A stretch of DNA of 64,000 nucleotides from Chryseobacterium piperi. Its GTDB lineage: Bacteria > Bacteroidota > Bacteroidia > Flavobacteriales > Weeksellaceae. Of the stretch, positions 8,159 to 17,009 are shown piece by piece. The translations under genes were made by a program, and so were the position numbers. Every line of letters starts with the position of its first letter. The first letter of the stretch is position 1. The stretch covers positions 3,906,001-3,970,000 of the forward strand of contig NZ_CP023049.2 of assembly GCF_002285635.2 (NCBI RefSeq). The letters run 5' to 3'. The notes under the pieces are model-generated. The model worked only from the letters and a program-made list of their open reading frames with translations, did not search any database and was not told the DNA's origin.

Positions 8159-9637
8159 TTAAAGTTGTTCAGGAACCCAGACACTGACATTTCCTGCCGG
8201 TACCGGAAAATCTCCCCAGCCTTTTTCATTAATGGTTACTTTTTCCTCAAACCTTCCGAGTAGATCGTAAAAAGTTTGACCAACATATTTTTCACCCATT
8301 TCCATAGGCTTATTATACGTTTCTTTATTGCTTAGGACAACGGCACAGCCTGCATGCTCATCATCACCCTCACGTACCCAGCCTAGACAGTTGGCATCTT
8401 CAAAATAATCTTTCTGGATTCCGTAAGCATATTCCTTACGTGCTTTCAGTAGTTCCTCAATACCATTGATCTTATTAAGAAAAATTTCCTGGTCGTTGCC
8501 CTCTTTATCTTTATCAATATAATGAGCTCCATATAAATCCGGATAAAAGACACAAGGATAGCCATCTTCTCTCAAAAGAATTAAAGCATATGCTATTGGT
8601 TTAAACCATTCTTCAACAGGAGCTTCTAAATCCTGCAATGGTTGGGTGTCGTGATTATCAACCAGACTTACGGAATGTAAAGGATCGGCCTGGGTTAAAG
8701 TTTCATCAAATATTCTTCTCAGATCGTAAGCGCCACCTTCTCGGGATGCGGTGTGAAAGTTATTTTGCAAAGAGCTGTCGAACAGGCTCATGCCTCCTTC
8801 GGTAACCTCAATGTATTTCTGAAGCAGATGCAGATATCCGGGAGCCCAGTATTCTCCAACAGCAAAGATGTTCTTTCCTGAATTAGAACGGATCAGGGTA
8901 AGCCATTCCTTATAGAAATCAAAAGAGATATGTTTTAAGGCATCCAATCGTACCCCGTCAAAATCAGTCTGGTCAAAATACCATTTTGCCCAGTTATTAA
9001 GCTCTTCACGAACGAAGGGATTACGATGCTCAATATCATTGTACATTAAATAATCGTAATTTCCCTTCTCATCATCGATCATTTCTTCCCAGTCATTTCC
9101 GTATTCAGACTGGATTTTGAAAATATGGGAATCCATGCCTTCTGCATAATCTACCCCGCTAAAGCAGGTGAAGTTCCATTCAAAATCAGAATATTTTTTA
9201 CCTCTTCCTGGGAATGTAAATTTGGTATAGGATTCAATTTCAATAATATCAGAGATGATTTTTTCCCTATTATTCTCGTCTACTTTTACCGCTTTGATTT
9301 TCTCCAGTTCATCACCCCCGGCTTTATGACCTAATACAATATCTACGATAATCTGGATATTTTGCTCTTTAAGTGCTTTTATGGCCTGGATATAATCACT
9401 TTTAACACCATATTTGGTTGGGATGGTCCCTTTTTGATCAAATTCTCCAAGGTCAAAAAGATCATATGCATCATAGCCTGTTGAGTAGCCTCCGTTTGTT
9501 CCTTTGTAGGCTGGTGGGAACCATACTGATGTAATGCCTAACTGCGCTAGATAAGAGGACTGTTTTTGAGCTTCTTTCCAAAGTGTTTGATTTCCATCTG
9601 AGTACCAATGAAAAAATTGAATCATTGTTTGGTTCAT
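8159..9637 (-). CDS. Cytoplasmic alpha-amylase (GH13)
   Basis: This 492-residue glycoside hydrolase family 13 enzyme of the AmyS/cytoplasmic AmyA type has no signal peptide. Catalytic residues are visible: nucleophile D232 (DGVRLDALKH), acid/base E262 (VGEYWAPG) and transition-state aspartate D330 (VDNHDTQ). The substrate motif DIVLGHKAGGDE (about residues 99-110) is typical of the liquefying amylase group. It cleaves internal alpha-1,4-glucan bonds in glycogen or imported maltodextrins. No sugar-transport genes surround it; dinB follows upstream in the same direction. Confidence 0.95.
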   Translation of the reverse strand: MNQTMIQFFHWYSDGNQTLWKEAQKQSSYLAQLGITSVWFPPAYKGTNGGYSTGYDAYDLFDLGEFDQKGTIPTKYGVKSDYIQAIKALKEQNIQIIVDIVLGHKAGGDELEKIKAVKVDENNREKIISDIIEIESYTKFTFPGRGKKYSDFEWNFTCFSGVDYAEGMDSHIFKIQSEYGNDWEEMIDDEKGNYDYLMYNDIEHRNPFVREELNNWAKWYFDQTDFDGVRLDALKHISFDFYKEWLTLIRSNSGKNIFAVGEYWAPGYLHLLQKYIEVTEGGMSLFDSSLQNNFHTASREGGAYDLRRIFDETLTQADPLHSVSLVDNHDTQPLQDLEAPVEEWFKPIAYALILLREDGYPCVFYPDLYGAHYIDKDKEGNDQEIFLNKINGIEELLKARKEYAYGIQKDYFEDANCLGWVREGDDEHAGCAVVLSNKETYNKPMEMGEKYVGQTFYDLLGRFEEKVTINEKGWGDFPVPAGNVSVWVPEQL

Positions 9638-9663
9638 ACATTGTAGGGTTTAATTACTACAAT

Positions 9664-10779
9664 TTAGTGAAATTTTCTTAACTGTTGAGACTCAAACTCT
9701 TCGAACGGTATTTTTAGTTGAACGGAAATCTGTTTCTTTTCCTCTGTATTGAGGTGGGAGAGGGATAAGCCTAGTAAACGGACTGGCCTGTCATAGGGTC
9801 TTAATTCCCAAAGTTTTTTAGCTGTTTTAAAATATTCTTCATCAGAAATGAAATATTCTTCTTTTGTGCTGCTTCTGGTAAAGAGAGAAAAATCTTTGTA
9901 TTTGATTTTTAAAGTAAGTGAGCGTCCAAGAATGTTATTTTTTTGTAACCGGTGATGAAGCTCGGCACTTAAGCTTTCGAGCTTCTCATTGATTTGCTGT
10001 TCATCAAAAAGATCTTCAAAAAAGGTTCGCTCTACTGCAACACTTTTTTGGATCCGATGAGGTTTGACCTCTGAATTGTGAATGCCACGGACAACATTGT
10101 AATAGTATTGGCCAGACTTTCCGAAAAGACGGGTCAGCTCTTCCAGTGTTTTTTTCTTTAGGTCTCTACCTTTAAAAATTCCTAAAGTAAACATTTTATT
10201 GGCCGTAACTTTTCCAACTCCATAAAACTTTTCAACAGGTAATTCTTCCAGAAATCCTTCTATCTTATCAGGATGAATGGTTTTTTGTCCATTCGGTTTA
10301 TTGATGTCCGAAGCTACTTTTGCAAGGAATTTATTGACCGAAATTCCTGCGGAAGCAGTAAGTCCGGTTTGTTCAAATATTTTTTGACGAATCTCTTTGG
10401 CAATCTGATTGGCAGATTCTATTTCCTTTTTGTTTTCAGTGACATCAAGGTATGCCTCATCCAAAGATAGGGGTTCAACGAGATCTGTGTATTCATGAAA
10501 AATCTCCCGTATTTGTTTTGAAATTTCTTTATAACGGGCAAAGCGGGGAGGAACAAAAATAAGATGCGGACATTTTTCTTTGGCTGTCTTACTAGGCATT
10601 GCAGAACGAACACCATATTTTCTGGCCTCATAACTTGCTGCAGAGACAACACCCCGGTGTTCACCACCAACAGCTACTGCTTTTCCTTTAAGTGCAGGAT
10701 TATCATGTTGTTCTACGGAAGCATAAAATGCATCCATATCAACATGAATAATTTTGCGAATGGGAAAAGAAAAATCCAT
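9664..10779 (-). CDS. dinB: DNA polymerase IV
   Basis: This Y-family translesion polymerase has about 371 residues from the chosen ATG at 10779; an upstream ATG at 10800 adds seven residues without homology. The palm catalytic aspartates are in IHVDMDAFYASVE, and the second carboxylate pair in SLDEAYLDVT about 90 residues later. The helix-hairpin-helix and little-finger regions follow (VEKFYGVGKVT, then KSVAVERTFFEDL). It copies past damaged bases at low fidelity. It is followed by the amylase gene on the same strand with only 26 bases between. Confidence 0.95.
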   Translation of the reverse strand: MDFSFPIRKIIHVDMDAFYASVEQHDNPALKGKAVAVGGEHRGVVSAASYEARKYGVRSAMPSKTAKEKCPHLIFVPPRFARYKEISKQIREIFHEYTDLVEPLSLDEAYLDVTENKKEIESANQIAKEIRQKIFEQTGLTASAGISVNKFLAKVASDINKPNGQKTIHPDKIEGFLEELPVEKFYGVGKVTANKMFTLGIFKGRDLKKKTLEELTRLFGKSGQYYYNVVRGIHNSEVKPHRIQKSVAVERTFFEDLFDEQQINEKLESLSAELHHRLQKNNILGRSLTLKIKYKDFSLFTRSSTKEEYFISDEEYFKTAKKLWELRPYDRPVRLLGLSLSHLNTEEKKQISVQLKIPFEEFESQQLRKFH

Positions 10780-10827
10780 ATGACAAAGATATGGATTCAT
10801 TGAATTCTATTTTAAGATTGTTTTGAT

Positions 10828-11283
10828 TTATGTTTTTAATCTCATGGTCAGAAGGAGAGGTTCAAAACCTGCCTTCTCATAAGCTCTGACTGCCGGTTCA
10901 TTTTGTTCATATACATCCAGTCTTATTTCAGACATTCCTTTATTTTTTGACCATTCGATCAGTCTTTCTACAATTAACTGATTGATCCCTTCTCCCCGGT
11001 GTTCGGGCTTTACAAACATAAATCCCAGATAAGCATACTTTTTAAAATTGGTGTAGTCTTTTTGATATTCCTTGATCAGAGCATATTCCGAGGCTACAAT
11101 TTCATTGCCTTTTTCAACAACAACCAATAAGGCGTCTTCTGATCGGATTAAAAAGCTTAAATCATAATAATGAATCTCACCTTCCTTTAAGGTTTTGTCA
11201 ACAAGTCTTTCGGACTCAACAATACCCTGCTCAAATTCTAAAAGGACTTCTAGATCGTTTTCTGTAGCTTCTCTGATTTTCAT
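10828..11283 (-). CDS. GNAT family N-acetyltransferase
   Basis: This 151-residue protein has the GNAT fold. The acetyl-CoA pyrophosphate-binding motif R-G-E-G-I lies in the segment VKPEHRGEGIN near residues 97-107, and the C-terminal VYEQNEPAVRAYEKAGF motif is typical. It would transfer an acetyl group from acetyl-CoA to an amine; the substrate cannot be predicted. It lies 14 bases downstream of the thioredoxin-like gene on the same strand, so cotranscription is possible. Confidence 0.9.
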   Translation of the reverse strand: MKIREATENDLEVLLEFEQGIVESERLVDKTLKEGEIHYYDLSFLIRSEDALLVVVEKGNEIVASEYALIKEYQKDYTNFKKYAYLGFMFVKPEHRGEGINQLIVERLIEWSKNKGMSEIRLDVYEQNEPAVRAYEKAGFEPLLLTMRLKT

Positions 11284-11297
11284 GGTAAATGTATTCT

Positions 11298-11825
11298 TTA
11301 TTTTAAAAGCTGGTTAATAGTGCTTTGTATTTCAGGATCTTCAGGAGAAATAGCATAATATTTAGCAATAGCAGATTTTTGATCAATGACCATGTATCTG
11401 GGAATCCAGTTCAGGTCAATATAATTATTGAAATCATTTTTCCATCCTGATGCAAACCAGTAATTGTCTTTATCCTTCATATTAAATCTTTCAAGACTTT
11501 TATCGAAACCTTCTTTTGATCTTTCCAGTGAAAGAAATACAAAATCTATATTCGGATTATTTTTCTCCAGTTCCTCAGCTTTGGGAAGTGCCTTCAAGCA
11601 GTCTCTGCACCATCCTGCCCAAAAATCAATTACCAATACTTTTCCTTTATGCTGGTTAAGGATATCCTGTATAGTGATGCTTTTTCCGTCTTCATCCTCC
11701 AATTTCTGATGTAAAGCTTCTTTAGAAAAACCGGTTTTAAGAACTTTTGGGGCTTCCTGGGAATAGACTAATCCAAATGCTCCTATCATAAAAAATAGCA
11801 ATAGCTTTTTCATTTTCATTTTCAA
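11298..11825 (-). CDS. TlpA-like thioredoxin-fold protein, exported
   Basis: This 175-residue protein has an N-terminal signal peptide (Lys-rich start, hydrophobic residues 8-21, SQ cleavage region) and a thioredoxin fold with the redox motif W72-C73-R-D-C76 preceded by DFWAG. TlpA/ResA-like proteins act in the periplasm as thiol-disulfide reductases, for example in cytochrome c maturation; the Arg-Asp between the cysteines is not the common CPxC version. Three near-adjacent methionines (M1, M3, M5) make the exact start uncertain by a few residues. Confidence 0.9.
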   Translation of the reverse strand: MKMKMKKLLLFFMIGAFGLVYSQEAPKVLKTGFSKEALHQKLEDEDGKSITIQDILNQHKGKVLVIDFWAGWCRDCLKALPKAEELEKNNPNIDFVFLSLERSKEGFDKSLERFNMKDKDNYWFASGWKNDFNNYIDLNWIPRYMVIDQKSAIAKYYAISPEDPEIQSTINQLLK

Positions 11826-11917
11826 TTTTATACAAATCTAAACAATGAAATGAATTTAAGAATTGCTTTTCTTATTAATTAGGAAAAATTTAAGATATTG
11901 AAATATTCTATAAAGGA

Positions 11918-12733
11918 TTATGGGTAATTTCTGACCAGGCCTTTTACTACGGTAATGACATCAGGCATCGCTTTGTTGGCTGCATTGAGTACTTCTTCAT
12001 GAGAAACAGATAGTGCAATGTCGGGGCCTCCCAAGTCCGTAATAATAGAAAGACAGAAGACATCCATTCCCATATGTTTTGCTGCAATAACTTCGGGTAT
12101 TGTGCTCATACCTACCATATCTCCACCAATCGCTTTGATCATTCCATACTCAGCAGGTGTTTCAAAAGTAGGACCTTGCAATCCGACATAAATACCCTGG
12201 TTTACTTTGATGTTGTTCTCAGCAGCAGCCTTTTCTGCTATGGCAATCATTTGTTTGTTATAAGGTTCGCTCATATCTACAAAACGAGGACCTAGTTCAT
12301 CAATATTCTTTCCACGGAGCGGATGTTCGGGCATCATGTTGATATGATCCTTTAACAAAACAACATCAGCGACGTTATAATCTGGATTAACTCCTCCCGA
12401 AGCATTGGAAAGAATAAGGTTTTTAATTCCCAGTAGATGAAAAACTCTGATAGGAAACACGACTGTTTCCATAGAATAGCCTTCATAATAATGAAAGCGT
12501 CCGCTCATCATCAATACCTTTTTGCCTTCTAAAGTTCCGTAAATTAATTTTCCGCCATGTCCTACTACTGTAGTTTGTGGGAAATTAGGAATGTCTTTAT
12601 ATTCGAGGGTATGGATAGGGGCTACTTCATCCTGAAGCTTTCCTAATCCGGATCCTAGAACAATAGCAAAATCAGGAGTATCCTGAATAATGTTTTTAAT
12701 GAAATCGGCAGTTTCTTTAATTTTTTCTAACAT
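11918..12733 (-). CDS. punA: Purine nucleoside phosphorylase, trimeric type
   Basis: This protein of about 271 residues, from the internal ATG at 12733, cleaves purine ribonucleosides with phosphate to base and ribose-1-phosphate for salvage. Family motifs are clear: phosphate-binding GSGLGKL near the N-terminus, a G-R-F-H-Y-Y-E-G segment, SNASGGVNP, and EVIAAKHMG near the purine site. The frame extends upstream to 12772, but those 13 residues lie inside lpxK and lack homology, so the shorter start is preferred; it still overlaps the lpxK end by 17 bases. Translational coupling with lpxK is likely. Confidence 0.93.
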   Translation of the reverse strand: MLEKIKETADFIKNIIQDTPDFAIVLGSGLGKLQDEVAPIHTLEYKDIPNFPQTTVVGHGGKLIYGTLEGKKVLMMSGRFHYYEGYSMETVVFPIRVFHLLGIKNLILSNASGGVNPDYNVADVVLLKDHINMMPEHPLRGKNIDELGPRFVDMSEPYNKQMIAIAEKAAAENNIKVNQGIYVGLQGPTFETPAEYGMIKAIGGDMVGMSTIPEVIAAKHMGMDVFCLSIITDLGGPDIALSVSHEEVLNAANKAMPDVITVVKGLVRNYP

Positions 12734-13742
12734 AATCTGAGATGATCTGGTTAAACTCCTCTTTCTTATCAATGATCACATTGATAGGCCAGCAGTAAAC
12801 AATATCTCTAAGATAGTCAAAGCTTTTTAAACGAACATAATCTTTCTCTGTTGTTAAGATTAATTTATATTCGCCCAGCTTTTTATATTCAGCAATGATT
12901 TTTTTGATATCATCATCTGAAAAATTATGGTGGTCTCTGAATTTCAAATGTTTTACCCTTTGGGAGAATTTTGCCAAATGTTCCAATAAAGGTTTTGGAT
13001 TGGCAATTCCCGTAATGAGTAAAATATCGTAATAGTTAAGATTGTTGTCAGGAAGTATTTTGTCTTTTCCATAGACGTTTTCGTCATACCCAATGGATGA
13101 GAAAAAGACTTTCTGGTGATGGGAAGGTCTGATTCTTGAAATATAATACCGCTTGGTTTCTTCAGTTAATTCATCAGGACATTTGCTGACCATAATGATA
13201 TCAGCTCTCCTGGCACCGGCTCTTGATTCTCGTAAATCTCCTGCAGGAAGCAGATGATCTTTAAAATAAGGATCATTGAAATCGGTCATCAGGATATTGA
13301 ATCCTGCCTTTATCGCTCTGTGCTGCATGGCGTCATCCAGAATCAGAACATCCAGATCCATATCAGCAATCACTTTCTTCGCTCCCGGAACTCTTTCTTC
13401 GGAAACAGCAATGACAAAACGGTTTTTGAAGCGCTCGAATAATTGCATAGCTTCATCACCTACTGTTTTGTAGTTACTGTCATAATTCGTTACGTCATAT
13501 CCTTTTGTAAGTCGCCCGTAACCACGGGAAAGTACCCCTGTTCTGTAGTGTCTGGACAGGTATTGGGCAAGGTACATCACCATAGGAGATTTCCCGCTCC
13601 CACCAACAGAGAGGTTACCGACATTGATAATCGGAGTATTGAATTTCGTAGATTTAAAAATCCCCAGATCATACATTGTGTTTCGGATACCCGTTACCAA
13701 ATGATAACCAATGGAGAAAGGATAAAGGTACCATCTTTTCAT
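12717..13742 (-). CDS. lpxK: Tetraacyldisaccharide 4'-kinase (lipid A biosynthesis)
   Basis: This 341-residue inner-membrane-associated kinase adds the 4'-phosphate to the tetraacyldisaccharide precursor of lipid A. The P-loop G47-G-S-G-K-S-P53 lies within VGNLSVGGSGKSP, following the usual N-terminal hydrophobic/aromatic segment. Length is normal for the family. It overlaps the purine nucleoside phosphorylase gene downstream and diverges from truA upstream. Confidence 0.95.
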   Translation of the reverse strand: MKRWYLYPFSIGYHLVTGIRNTMYDLGIFKSTKFNTPIINVGNLSVGGSGKSPMVMYLAQYLSRHYRTGVLSRGYGRLTKGYDVTNYDSNYKTVGDEAMQLFERFKNRFVIAVSEERVPGAKKVIADMDLDVLILDDAMQHRAIKAGFNILMTDFNDPYFKDHLLPAGDLRESRAGARRADIIMVSKCPDELTEETKRYYISRIRPSHHQKVFFSSIGYDENVYGKDKILPDNNLNYYDILLITGIANPKPLLEHLAKFSQRVKHLKFRDHHNFSDDDIKKIIAEYKKLGEYKLILTTEKDYVRLKSFDYLRDIVYCWPINVIIDKKEEFNQIISDYVRKN

Positions 13743-13825
13743 ACGATTGCAAAAATAGTAATTTTCAAGAGCATTTGATCCAATATTCTCAATGATTTTT
13801 CAACAATTATTTCATAAAATTAAAG

Positions 13826-13833
13826 TATTTTTG
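13826..13833 (+). promoter_or_regulatory. Candidate -7 box supporting a TTG start for truA
   Basis: TATTTTTG fits TAnnTTTG and would start transcription near 13840. That is downstream of the ATG at 13792 and upstream of the TTG at 13852. Confidence 0.4.
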
Positions 13834-13851
13834 TGGAGTTATTTTAATACA

Positions 13852-14583
13852 TTGAGGTACTTTATTGAGTTTTCTTACAACGGTAAAAATTATTTCGGTT
13901 ATCAGATCCAGCCGGATGCTAATTCTGTACAGGAAGAATTGGAAAAAGCGCTTTCCACTATTTTAAGAGAAGAAATTAAGATTACAGGAGCTGGAAGGAC
14001 AGATACCGGTGTCCATGCTAAAAAAATATTTGCCCATTTTGATACCGGGCAAGAGCTTAGCGATCAGCTTTCTCATAGGCTGAACAGCTTTCTCCCACCA
14101 GATATTTCCGTTAAAAGAATTTTTCCTGTGAAAGATGATTTTCATGCGCGTTTCGATGCGACTTACAGAACCTATGAGTATTATATTTCTCTGGAAAAGA
14201 ATCCTTTTACACTGGAATCGGCCTGGCAACACTGGAGGAGACCTCTGGATATCGATGCAATGAATGAAGCGTGTAAGATTTTGTTTGAATATGACGATTT
14301 TACCAGTTTTGCCAAACTCAAGACGGATAATAAAACCAATATCTGTAAAATGTATAAAGCAGAGTGGGAGCAGGATGGAAGCGAACTAAAGTTTACGGTT
14401 TCCGCCAACCGTTTTCTGAGAAATATGGTAAGAGCTATTGTCGGAACAATGGTTGAAATTGGAGCCGGAAAATTAAAACCGGAAGATATGCGTAAAGTGA
14501 TAGAGAATAAAAACCGTAACTCAGCAGGAACCTCAGCTCCGGCACACGGGTTGTTTCTGGTGGATGTAGGCTATGAATTTTAA
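13852..14583 (+). CDS. truA: tRNA pseudouridine synthase A
   Basis: This enzyme of about 243 residues isomerises uridines 38-40 of the tRNA anticodon arm. The catalytic aspartate is in GAGRTDTGVHA (D51 from the chosen start). The family N-terminus is the RYFIEFSYNG strand, which begins immediately after the TTG at 13852. An in-frame ATG at 13792 would add 20 residues without homology, and a -7-like box lies between the two. The TTG start is therefore preferred. It diverges from lpxK and is followed 23 bases later by a small membrane protein gene. Confidence 0.9.
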   Translation: MRYFIEFSYNGKNYFGYQIQPDANSVQEELEKALSTILREEIKITGAGRTDTGVHAKKIFAHFDTGQELSDQLSHRLNSFLPPDISVKRIFPVKDDFHARFDATYRTYEYYISLEKNPFTLESAWQHWRRPLDIDAMNEACKILFEYDDFTSFAKLKTDNKTNICKMYKAEWEQDGSELKFTVSANRFLRNMVRAIVGTMVEIGAGKLKPEDMRKVIENKNRNSAGTSAPAHGLFLVDVGYEF

Positions 14584-14606
14584 AATACCCTCAAAAATCT
14601 AAACCT

Positions 14607-14948
14607 ATGATGTCGATATTTATTCTGATAGGAGCCTATAGATATTATGCCGCACTGGCGGAAAGATTTGGGAAAACCAAATGGCACTTCGGGCTTTTGG
14701 CTATTGCGATCTACTTTGGGTTTCAGCTGGCTTTTCTTTTTTGCTACGGGTTATATATGGGATTGATTCAACCCAATTCTTTTGATGATAATTATAGTGG
14801 TTTTTCATGGGTGAATGTTATAAGCTGGTTGGTTGCTATTGCTGCAGTTTGGGGTATTTACCAGCTTATTGAAAAAAAGCTGCAGAAAGAAAGCCTTCAA
14901 AAGCCGAGTCTGGATATTGAGGAAATTGGAATGAAGGAGAATAGGTAA
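14607..14948 (+). CDS. Small membrane protein of unknown function
   Basis: This 113-residue protein has about three hydrophobic segments (residues about 2-15, 25-52 and 68-87) and a charged C-terminal tail rich in Lys and Glu. It sits 23 bases after truA and is probably cotranscribed with it. No domain is recognised and no function is inferred. Confidence 0.75.
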   Translation: MMSIFILIGAYRYYAALAERFGKTKWHFGLLAIAIYFGFQLAFLFCYGLYMGLIQPNSFDDNYSGFSWVNVISWLVAIAAVWGIYQLIEKKLQKESLQKPSLDIEEIGMKENR

Positions 14949-15130
14949 AAATACTGATCAATTACATGTATTATCTTGATATATACTATAATTTTGTAAT
15001 TTTGAAATAAAATATACTCTATTTTAGGAATAGCTGATTAACAGATGATATTCATATTTTAAATAATTGATATCGCTGTTTTTCTATTATTATTTGGGTT
15101 AGTTGTTCAGGCTTTCAAATTATAAAGTGT

Positions 15131-15138
15131 TATTTTTG
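15131..15138 (+). promoter_or_regulatory. -7 promoter box for the ABC exporter
   Basis: TATTTTTG matches TAnnTTTG, 37 bases before the ATG. A TTG at 15103 is slightly too far upstream for an ideal -33 element. Confidence 0.45.
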
Positions 15139-15175
15139 CAAAGAATTTATTTAATTCTTTTCTTCAATCCGTACA

Positions 15176-16936
15176 ATGAAAAAACAAGATACCTGGGAAA
15201 TTATTAAAAGGCTTTTCTTTATCGGGATGAAATTCCGGTCCTGGTTTATCCTTACCCTGATAATTTCTATAATACTATCAATAGTTTCTACTTACAGACC
15301 TTATCTGACCATGCTAGTGGTAGATAATGATATCACCAAGCTACAGGATAAGGCTTTAATGATGAAGCATATCTATATCTTGATAGGATTGGTTTTTGCT
15401 GAAACTATTTTAAATTTTTTCTTAGTTTACTTTTCTAATTTTATTTCCCAGAATGTCATCAGAGATATCAGAGAAAGGCTGTATGCCAAGCTGATTTATT
15501 TCAGAACTGCATTCTTTGACAAAACTCCGATAGGACAATTGGTAACACGTGCTGTAGGTGATGTGGAAACCATTGCTACCGTATATACAGATGGCTTTCT
15601 GATGGTTTTCGGAGATATCCTGAGAATCGTATTTGTATTGATTATGATGTTCAGTACCAATGTTCATCTCAGTTATATCACGCTTGCGATCCTTCCTTTG
15701 ATGGTAATGATTACCAGATTTTTTCAAAAAAGATTGAAAAAAGCCTTTGGAGATGAAAGAACCTGGACTGCTAATCAAAACTCTTTTGTTCAGGAAAGAT
15801 TAGCGGGGATGCCGATCATTCAGGTTTTCAACAGACAGGAGGCTGAATTCAAAAAGTTTGATGTCATCAACATTAAATTGAAGGATGCTTTGTTAAGAAC
15901 GGTTTTCATATTTTCATTGTTCTTTCCTGTAGTAGAACTTATTTCTTCACTTTTTATTGGTTTTATCCTGTTTTACGGGGGGTATATTACCATTAGTGCA
16001 GGGGTGGTGATCGCTTTTATCCAGTATATTTCAATGCTAATCCGTCCATTGAGACAGATTGCCGACCGTTTTAATAATATTCAGCGTGGGATTGTAGGAG
16101 CCGAGAGAGTTCTTGGAGTCATGGATGAAGATTATGCAATGCCTAATCATGGTACGGTAAGCAAAGACCATTTTGATGGTAAGATTGAATTTAAAGATGT
16201 ACGTTTTGCTTACGATGAAAAGCAAGAGGTTTTAAAAGGAATTAATTTTAAAGTAAATCCTGGAGAAACAGTTGCGATTGTTGGAGCAACCGGAGCTGGG
16301 AAATCTACTATTATCAGTTTGATTACAAGACTATATGATATTAATTCAGGTGAGATTTTTATTGATGATGTAGAGCTTAAAGATTATGAGTTGTATAACC
16401 TGAGAAGTCATATTGGAGTTGTATTACAGGATGTTTTCCTGTTCCACGGAAGTATTTTTGAAAACCTTGCTTTTGGAGATGATAGCATTACTTTAGATAA
16501 AATAAAAGCAGGTGCCAGGGAAATTGAAGTGGATGAATTTATTCAGCAGCTTCCGGGCGGTTATGATTATGTAGTAAGTGAAAGAGGTTCATCGATATCA
16601 TTAGGTCAGAGACAGTTATTATCTTTCCTAAGAGCCTATCTGTCTGATCCAAAAATTTTGATTCTGGATGAAGCAACTTCTTCTATTGATCATGAAAGTG
16701 AAAAGCTGATTCAGAGAGCAACGGAGAAGATTACAAAAAACAGAACTTCCATTATTATCGCACACAGACTTTCAACTATTGAAAAAGCGGATAAAATTAT
16801 TGTAATGGAACATGGGAAAATAGTTGAGGAAGGTAAACATATGGAGCTTCTCAATAAAAACGGATATTATTCCACCTTATATAAAGCGCAGCTTAAACAT
16901 GAGGTAGAAATGGAAGAAGAAAAACATAATTCATAA
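15176..16936 (+). CDS. ABC exporter, fused permease and ATPase (MsbA-like)
   Basis: This 586-residue half-transporter has an N-terminal membrane domain of about six helices (residues about 20-320) and a C-terminal ATPase. Walker A is GATGAGKST near 370-378, the signature is SLGQRQ near 475 instead of LSGGQ, Walker B is ILILDEATSS, and the H-loop lies in IIAHRLST. Homodimers of this class export lipids (MsbA, lipid A core) or drugs. The nearby lpxK is suggestive of a lipid A role, but many Bacteroidota paralogs exist, so the substrate is open. A strong terminator follows. Confidence 0.9.
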   Translation: MKKQDTWEIIKRLFFIGMKFRSWFILTLIISIILSIVSTYRPYLTMLVVDNDITKLQDKALMMKHIYILIGLVFAETILNFFLVYFSNFISQNVIRDIRERLYAKLIYFRTAFFDKTPIGQLVTRAVGDVETIATVYTDGFLMVFGDILRIVFVLIMMFSTNVHLSYITLAILPLMVMITRFFQKRLKKAFGDERTWTANQNSFVQERLAGMPIIQVFNRQEAEFKKFDVINIKLKDALLRTVFIFSLFFPVVELISSLFIGFILFYGGYITISAGVVIAFIQYISMLIRPLRQIADRFNNIQRGIVGAERVLGVMDEDYAMPNHGTVSKDHFDGKIEFKDVRFAYDEKQEVLKGINFKVNPGETVAIVGATGAGKSTIISLITRLYDINSGEIFIDDVELKDYELYNLRSHIGVVLQDVFLFHGSIFENLAFGDDSITLDKIKAGAREIEVDEFIQQLPGGYDYVVSERGSSISLGQRQLLSFLRAYLSDPKILILDEATSSIDHESEKLIQRATEKITKNRTSIIIAHRLSTIEKADKIIVMEHGKIVEEGKHMELLNKNGYYSTLYKAQLKHEVEMEEEKHNS

Positions 16937-16964
16937 AGAATTTCCCTTAGAGGGATTTCAATAA

Positions 16965-16994
16965 AAAAGAGAGCTGTGAGGCTCTCTTTTTGTA
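16965..16994. terminator. Terminator after the ABC exporter
   Basis: AAAAGAGAGC (16965-16974) pairs with GCTCTCTTTT (16981-16990) around a 6-base loop. It is placed between convergent genes and flanked by A and T runs, so it can serve both strands. Confidence 0.85.
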
Positions 16995-17009
16995 TAATTA
17001 CTGTTGGTA

